Origin: Fragilaria radians
Lineage: Eukaryota; Bacillariophyta; Fragilariophyceae; Fragilariales; Fragilariaceae
NCBI GenBank assembly: GCA_900642245.1
Contig: CAAAJI010000225.1
Location: 2,439-12,778 of the forward strand
Direction: 5' to 3'
DNA: 10,340 nucleotides
Shown here in pieces: positions 6,621-10,340 of the stretch. A model generated the notes under the pieces. That model searched no databases. It worked only from the letters and a program-made list of their open reading frames with translations, and was not told the origin of the DNA. The number at the start of each line of letters is the position of its first letter. The stretch's first letter is position 1. Made by a program: the position numbers and the translations under genes.

Positions 6621-8273
6621 ATGCATAATTTGCCTTGCATGATTCGATTGTGTGGTCAATCCTTGTCCCATTGTGGTTACTGCAACGGCGATCGAGCGTC
6701 ACTTGTGTTGAGGTCCAAGAATGACTCCTCCAAGTCGTATGGAATATTAATTCCCTCGGATCTTTCACCAGAAATTTATCATATTCTTTTACATCGTGGA
6801 TGGCGTCGATCTGGTCAACATTTGTATCTACCTGATAACTGGGATACTTGTTGTCCTGCCTATACGATACGATTGCCCGTTTCAGAATTCGTCCCAACCA
6901 AGAGTCAAAGGAAAGTATTGGCACGCATGAAGAGACATTTAGAGCGAAGACACGGAACACCAACTACAACTCCCAGAAACGTCTCTTCAAGGGATCAAAG
7001 TAATGATATTTCAATAATAGCTCAATTGAATGAATGGACGACTTGTATCATTCAAGACCTTACAAAACTCAAAACCCTACCAACGCCTGTGCGGTACAAG
7101 GTAACATCAAATGACCGAGAAGACACCATAACTGGGATATCTACAATCTGTGCCGCCATAGCTGGTCCATCGAAGGGAAAATATGACCGAAATATTCTGG
7201 CAAAAGAAGTTGTTCAACATCTTCAAAGTATTTGTCCTTCCTGGTTGGACATACATACACACGAACCTAGCGGTCAAATTGTATGTCGAATTCCCAAGGA
7301 TAAACTTCCCAACACGAGTGAAACCATAGAAAGGGCAATATCAATGGAAACAGAAGTTATAGCCCAAGACGAATTGGGAAATTGGTTTCAAAATTTTTCA
7401 CCAAGCATTGAGGTTCATGAACCTTACGCGTTTACTATCACTACGCTTCCAGCAGAAGAGTCATCTCTGATGCATGATGTGCATCAACTTTATTTTGAAT
7501 ATCAACAACATGTGCACAAGGATCCTAGTCCGCTTTCGAATGAAGGCAAGGTAGATTGGGGTGACGCGAGCACTGAGTACATTAAGCAAGCAACGGATAT
7601 GATACATGCAACATACCCCGATCTGTCGACCCCCGATTCCATGAAAATGATGTCTTCCTTCTCATCCTTTTATAGATTTTTGGTAGAAACACCCTTGATC
7701 AATACAAAATCCTATGGGACATTCCATCAACATTATCGTATAAATGGAATACTGATAGCTGTGGGAGTCGTGGATGTATTGTTGGAAGGGATGAGCAGTG
7801 TGTATGCGTTTTATCATTCCGAATTTGCCCGCACTCTTTGTCCGTTGGGTAAATTTATGATTCTAAAGGAGATTGAATATTGTCAACAAAACAACTTGCC
7901 TTATTATTACTTAGGCTATTACATTCACTCGTGTGGTAAAATGAAGTACAAGGCAGACTACGTCCCCTCACAACTATTATGCCCCGACACCTTTCGATGG
8001 ATTCCAGCCAAAGAGGGACAAACCATCCTTGATCGTGAATCCCCTATACGAAATATATGTCGGTTGTCTCCGGATTCGATACTTCCCGAGGCAGCTGTAT
8101 TGGACATATCGGCGATTACCGAATCCATTCAGTTGTATGTGGGTATTCCCAATCCTGTCAACGTCACAATGTTAAATAGCAATGGTCAAGAGATTGTCCG
8201 ACCATTACTGGAGGAATTTGTTCGTCATGTCGGACCGGAAGTAAGTCGTCAGTGTATTGTAAAATTTGCATGA
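6621..8273 (+). CDS. ATE1: Arginyl-tRNA--protein transferase (ATE1)
   Basis: The enzyme transfers Arg from Arg-tRNA to N-terminal Asp, Glu or oxidised Cys of proteins, creating degrons for the Arg/N-degron pathway; it acts in cytosol and nucleus. The gene encodes 550 residues in one exon, slightly longer than the roughly 500-520 of yeast and human ATE1. The first ATG after an in-frame TAG (6552-6554) is at 6621; 6639 is a possible alternative, and an upstream TTG at 6615 is not needed. The N-terminal domain has CGYC (18-21), RGWRRSG (59-65), TCCPAYTIR (76-84) and a basic KSQRKVLARMKRHL stretch (95-108). The Cys pairs 18/21 and 77/78 match the four conserved cysteines that bind an Fe-S cluster in ATE1 proteins. 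The C-terminal GNAT-like domain has FHQHYRINGILIAVGVVDVL (368-387), SSVYAFYH (392-399), LGKFMILKEIEY (409-420), YYLGYYIHSCGKMKYKADY (429-447) and PSQLLCP (449-455). About 90 residues follow, a variable tail. No disabling change is seen. Confidence 0.96.
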   Translation: MHNLPCMIRLCGQSLSHCGYCNGDRASLVLRSKNDSSKSYGILIPSDLSPEIYHILLHRGWRRSGQHLYLPDNWDTCCPAYTIRLPVSEFVPTKSQRKVLARMKRHLERRHGTPTTTPRNVSSRDQSNDISIIAQLNEWTTCIIQDLTKLKTLPTPVRYKVTSNDREDTITGISTICAAIAGPSKGKYDRNILAKEVVQHLQSICPSWLDIHTHEPSGQIVCRIPKDKLPNTSETIERAISMETEVIAQDELGNWFQNFSPSIEVHEPYAFTITTLPAEESSLMHDVHQLYFEYQQHVHKDPSPLSNEGKVDWGDASTEYIKQATDMIHATYPDLSTPDSMKMMSSFSSFYRFLVETPLINTKSYGTFHQHYRINGILIAVGVVDVLLEGMSSVYAFYHSEFARTLCPLGKFMILKEIEYCQQNNLPYYYLGYYIHSCGKMKYKADYVPSQLLCPDTFRWIPAKEGQTILDRESPIRNICRLSPDSILPEAAVLDISAITESIQLYVGIPNPVNVTMLNSNGQEIVRPLLEEFVRHVGPEVSRQCIVKFA

Positions 8274-9339
8274 TAACTATGATTCTCGACAAGTATTGCC
8301 AGCTTGTTGACATGTTCCTTCCAAAGGCAATGTATGCCTTTATTTTGATGATTTTGGAATTCAAAACAATTTTGCATACCTTTCGATTTGGCTCAAAGTC
8401 TTACCGCTGTGACGATAAGAGATATTGTAACCCCATATGCTATCTTCTCGACGTTGTCATTACTCGTGGTGAGGATATTTCTTGCTGGCTGTCATGGATA
8501 TTACATGGGATTGATGTAAGTTCTAAGAATAATATATTTCGTTGTTTCCTTTGGATATCAACATAAATATAACGGGCAATGGCATTGTCAAGATCGCTTC
8601 CATTAATGATGGTGAATTCCATTGTTGATACAATAATGATTCGATTTGACAATATCCACCATGTTTCATACGTGAACTGAAATGATAAGAAAAGCTGCTG
8701 TTGTTCTCGTCAGAGAGAATTAACACTACCTTCATCTTGTCGCCCAGATTGAAAGAAAATTATGTATTCTAATTTTCATGGCTTGTATAAGGTTTCCCGT
8801 CACAAAGGAACGTGTGGCGTGAGAAGTAGAACAAGTTCTACAAAATCCTATTTCATTCATCAACGATATTTCATTTTGCAAATCAACTTATTTAACTTTC
8901 TTCTTGTTTCAACATTCATGATTAGGTTTCTTCGGAATAATTCTAATTCTATGGCAAGCATGACAATCGTGGCTGGTGGGATGGGCACATACCGCCAAGG
9001 AAAGACGAACATTATAACCCTTGTTGCTGAATCAAGTTAGCTCCGTGTGAGGCGGGGATATGGATATGCTATGTAACATCCTTAACAGATACATTCTTTA
9101 TCAATTACATTAACATTTGTAGCAATCCTCGCACTCAAGCGCTTCATGGGATTCATGCATTACAACAATAAATTACTTTTTGAGGTGTTACAGATAAATT
9201 AGATATATTTTAGAAATGTGTAATATCGAACGAACGTAGAATTGGAATACGAAGGTATACATGAAACTGTTGTTCATGACGCAACATTAAAAAATGGAAG
9301 AAAAATTTAAATGTTTTTGCAAATCAAGGTGATAGATTC
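8274..9339. other. Intergenic spacer of 1066 bp, no supported gene
   Basis: This separates the ATE1 stop from the stop of the minus-strand gene, so it contains two 3' ends. Several open stretches of 60-100 codons exist on both strands (8252-8566 and 8762-9040 on plus, 8440-8735 on minus). Their compositions look random, they overlap one another, and none has a domain I recognise. A 7-bp inverted repeat, GTAGAAC-AA-GTTCTAC, lies at 8826-8841. An AATAAA lies at 9167-9172 on plus, too far from ATE1 to be its obvious signal. No tRNA, rRNA or other structured RNA was recognised. Confidence 0.5.
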
Positions 9340-10340
9340 TCATGACATGATACCACCACCCTGTGAACTCAAATCGACACCATTCTTCCTCTTGGTTTTA
9401 CTGTAAAAGAACATGGCAGCCGCAGATGCGACTAACGTCGTCATGGCAAATGTCCATGCCCAACCTACAGATGCACTTCCACGAGATGATGCTACAGCAC
9501 GTTCTGTCCGTGGCAAGATAGTATGAATGTAGTTGCACCCGCCAGTCGACTTGGTAGAAATCTCCAAATTGCTTTCACATTTGGCCGAACGTTCATAGAC
9601 ATCGGTACAAATTTCACGAATCGTATCGGCATCATTGGCATCGGCATTGTAGTCATCATCGTACGCGCTGGGTTCCTTACAGCTAATGCAGTCGGACCCA
9701 ACCAATGATGTGGATGTGTAGGGAAGTGCAATTCCTGTCTGCTCTTCATAGACAGATGCATCTGTCTTGACACTGCATTGACGATCGGAAAAGGCACCCA
9801 AATGAATGCTCTTACCATTGGAAGAGCAGTAGGCACCAACGTAAATTTGCGTAGAATCATCCCCATCGTTATTGTTCTTATTGTTGTTACCCTGAGGGTT
9901 GCGGCATTCCAAATATCGATCTACTTCAAAATCATCTTCCTCATCGTTTTCACAATAATCCAATCCAGCCGTTGCATAACACTTTGACAAGCATACATTG
10001 TCATCATTGATAGAATCATCATCTTCACAACTACACTTACTCTTCACCTTGGCGCAATTGTACTCCTTCTGAGACTTTTGAGAGTCCATGTAAGCTTCTA
10101 CGAATTCCTTCAATTCCACCAAGTATTCAGCTCCACCTTTGCAATTGTTGGAACACTTGTTCTTCGTGGGACAGAGTTTGAAAAGGACAAGTCGTTCGGA
10201 TTCAGTTGGTTCTGCATCAGCATCACCGCTATTACCCTGGGCACGAAAGTTGAGTGTGGTGTGGCAAGAATCAAACTGAAGGGAGTAATCCGACATCCAA
10301 GTCAAATCGTAATTATTCTTGTTGTTATTGTTACCCAACC
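9340..10340 (-). CDS. Cys-rich, Asn/Asp-rich type I membrane protein, 5'-partial, function unknown
   Basis: The frame is open from the window edge to TGA at 9340-9342, giving 332 residues. The apparent first residue (10336-10338) is encoded by TTG, not ATG, so the true start and any signal peptide lie outside the window. Residues are counted from that TTG. The visible part has an ectodomain-like region (1-290) with 18 cysteines (for example 56, 62, 66; 102, 104, 116, 120, 129; 217, 220), several acidic stretches (EDDDSINDDN, ENDEEDDFEVD, YDDDYNADANDAD) and two similar Asn runs, GNNNNKNN (2-9) and GNNNKNNND (150-158). One hydrophobic helix follows at about 291-312 (VGWAWTFAMTTLVASAAAMFF), then a basic stop-transfer signal (SKTKRKNG) and a short tail of about 18 residues. 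This fits a disulfide-rich surface or secretory-pathway protein anchored near its C terminus. The segment YDLTWMSDYSLQFDSCHT, with later FKLCP and CKGGAEYLVEL, resembles a conserved unnamed family I associate with diatoms; I can give no function. No enzyme motif is evident. Confidence 0.85.
   Translation of the reverse strand, partial: LGNNNNKNNYDLTWMSDYSLQFDSCHTTLNFRAQGNSGDADAEPTESERLVLFKLCPTKNKCSNNCKGGAEYLVELKEFVEAYMDSQKSQKEYNCAKVKSKCSCEDDDSINDDNVCLSKCYATAGLDYCENDEEDDFEVDRYLECRNPQGNNNKNNNDGDDSTQIYVGAYCSSNGKSIHLGAFSDRQCSVKTDASVYEEQTGIALPYTSTSLVGSDCISCKEPSAYDDDYNADANDADTIREICTDVYERSAKCESNLEISTKSTGGCNYIHTILPRTERAVASSRGSASVGWAWTFAMTTLVASAAAMFFYSKTKRKNGVDLSSQGGGIMS

Noticed and set aside
6568..6963. 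131-codon minus-strand open stretch over the ATE1 start
   Set aside because: It lies antisense to the conserved ATE1 N-terminal domain and has no features of its own.
8239..8244. GTAAGT near the end of ATE1 as a 5' splice site
   Set aside because: The reading frame continues through it to a stop 27 bases later, and no matching acceptor with downstream coding sequence was seen.
8252..8735. Overlapping open stretches on both strands after ATE1 (8252-8566 plus, 8440-8652 and 8523-8735 minus)
   Set aside because: They overlap each other and partly the ATE1 end, and none shows a domain or targeting signal. These are expected by chance in this spacer.
8762..9040. 92-codon ATG-initiated open stretch on plus
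   Set aside because: The composition is unlike a protein domain, nothing is recognisable, and there is no conserved motif. It was left inside the intergenic entry.
9492..9987. Open stretches in other frames within the Cys-rich protein gene (9492-9866 minus, 9523-9708 and 9778-9987 plus)
   Set aside because: They are shadows produced by the biased Asn/Asp codon composition of the real gene.
1..10340. CRISPR array, rRNA, tRNA, or bacterial operon signals
   Set aside because: No regularly spaced repeats, no tRNA cloverleaf or rRNA core, and no ribosome-binding-site pattern was recognised. Gene content and spacing are eukaryotic.

Overview
The window looks like nuclear DNA of a photosynthetic stramenopile, most likely a diatom. 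This is an inference from three things: compact intron-free genes with AT-rich spacers, a eukaryotic arginyl-tRNA--protein transferase (ATE1), and a cysteine-rich type I membrane protein plus a Trp/Asp-repeat protein of styles I associate with diatom gene sets. No species can be named from the sequence alone.

Layout. Bases 1-3129 hold the decayed downstream part of a non-LTR (LINE-like) retrotransposon polyprotein. Reverse transcriptase motifs A, B and C, the thumb region, an RNase H domain and a C-terminal tail are all readable, but they are split among three frames by many frameshifts and stops. Bases 3130-4276 are a gene-poor spacer with one stem-loop. A 200-residue protein with four Trp/Asp repeats (4277-4879, +) converges with a five-helix DMT/EamA-type membrane protein (5126-5686, -). 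The 246-bp gap between them carries a 33-bp tandem duplication and a candidate poly(A) signal for each gene. The EamA gene and ATE1 (6621-8273, +) are divergent, separated by about 930 bp. That spacer contains a perfect bZIP/CRE-type palindrome, a repeated 11-mer and a small inverted repeat around a second TGACGT. After ATE1 there is about 1.07 kb with nothing convincing. The window ends inside a gene on the minus strand (9340-10340) for a Cys-rich, Asn/Asp-rich protein with one membrane helix near its C terminus; its N terminus lies outside the window.

Function. ATE1 is the one gene with a firm biochemical role: Arg/N-degron pathway, arginylation of N-terminal Asp/Glu/oxidised Cys. The EamA-type protein is probably a small-molecule transporter of unknown substrate. 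The other two proteins have clear architecture but no function I can assign. I see no sign that the four genes form one pathway, and I found no convincing new multi-gene system. The observations most worth following are the alternating-spacing Trp/Asp repeat protein and the CRE-like promoter architecture.
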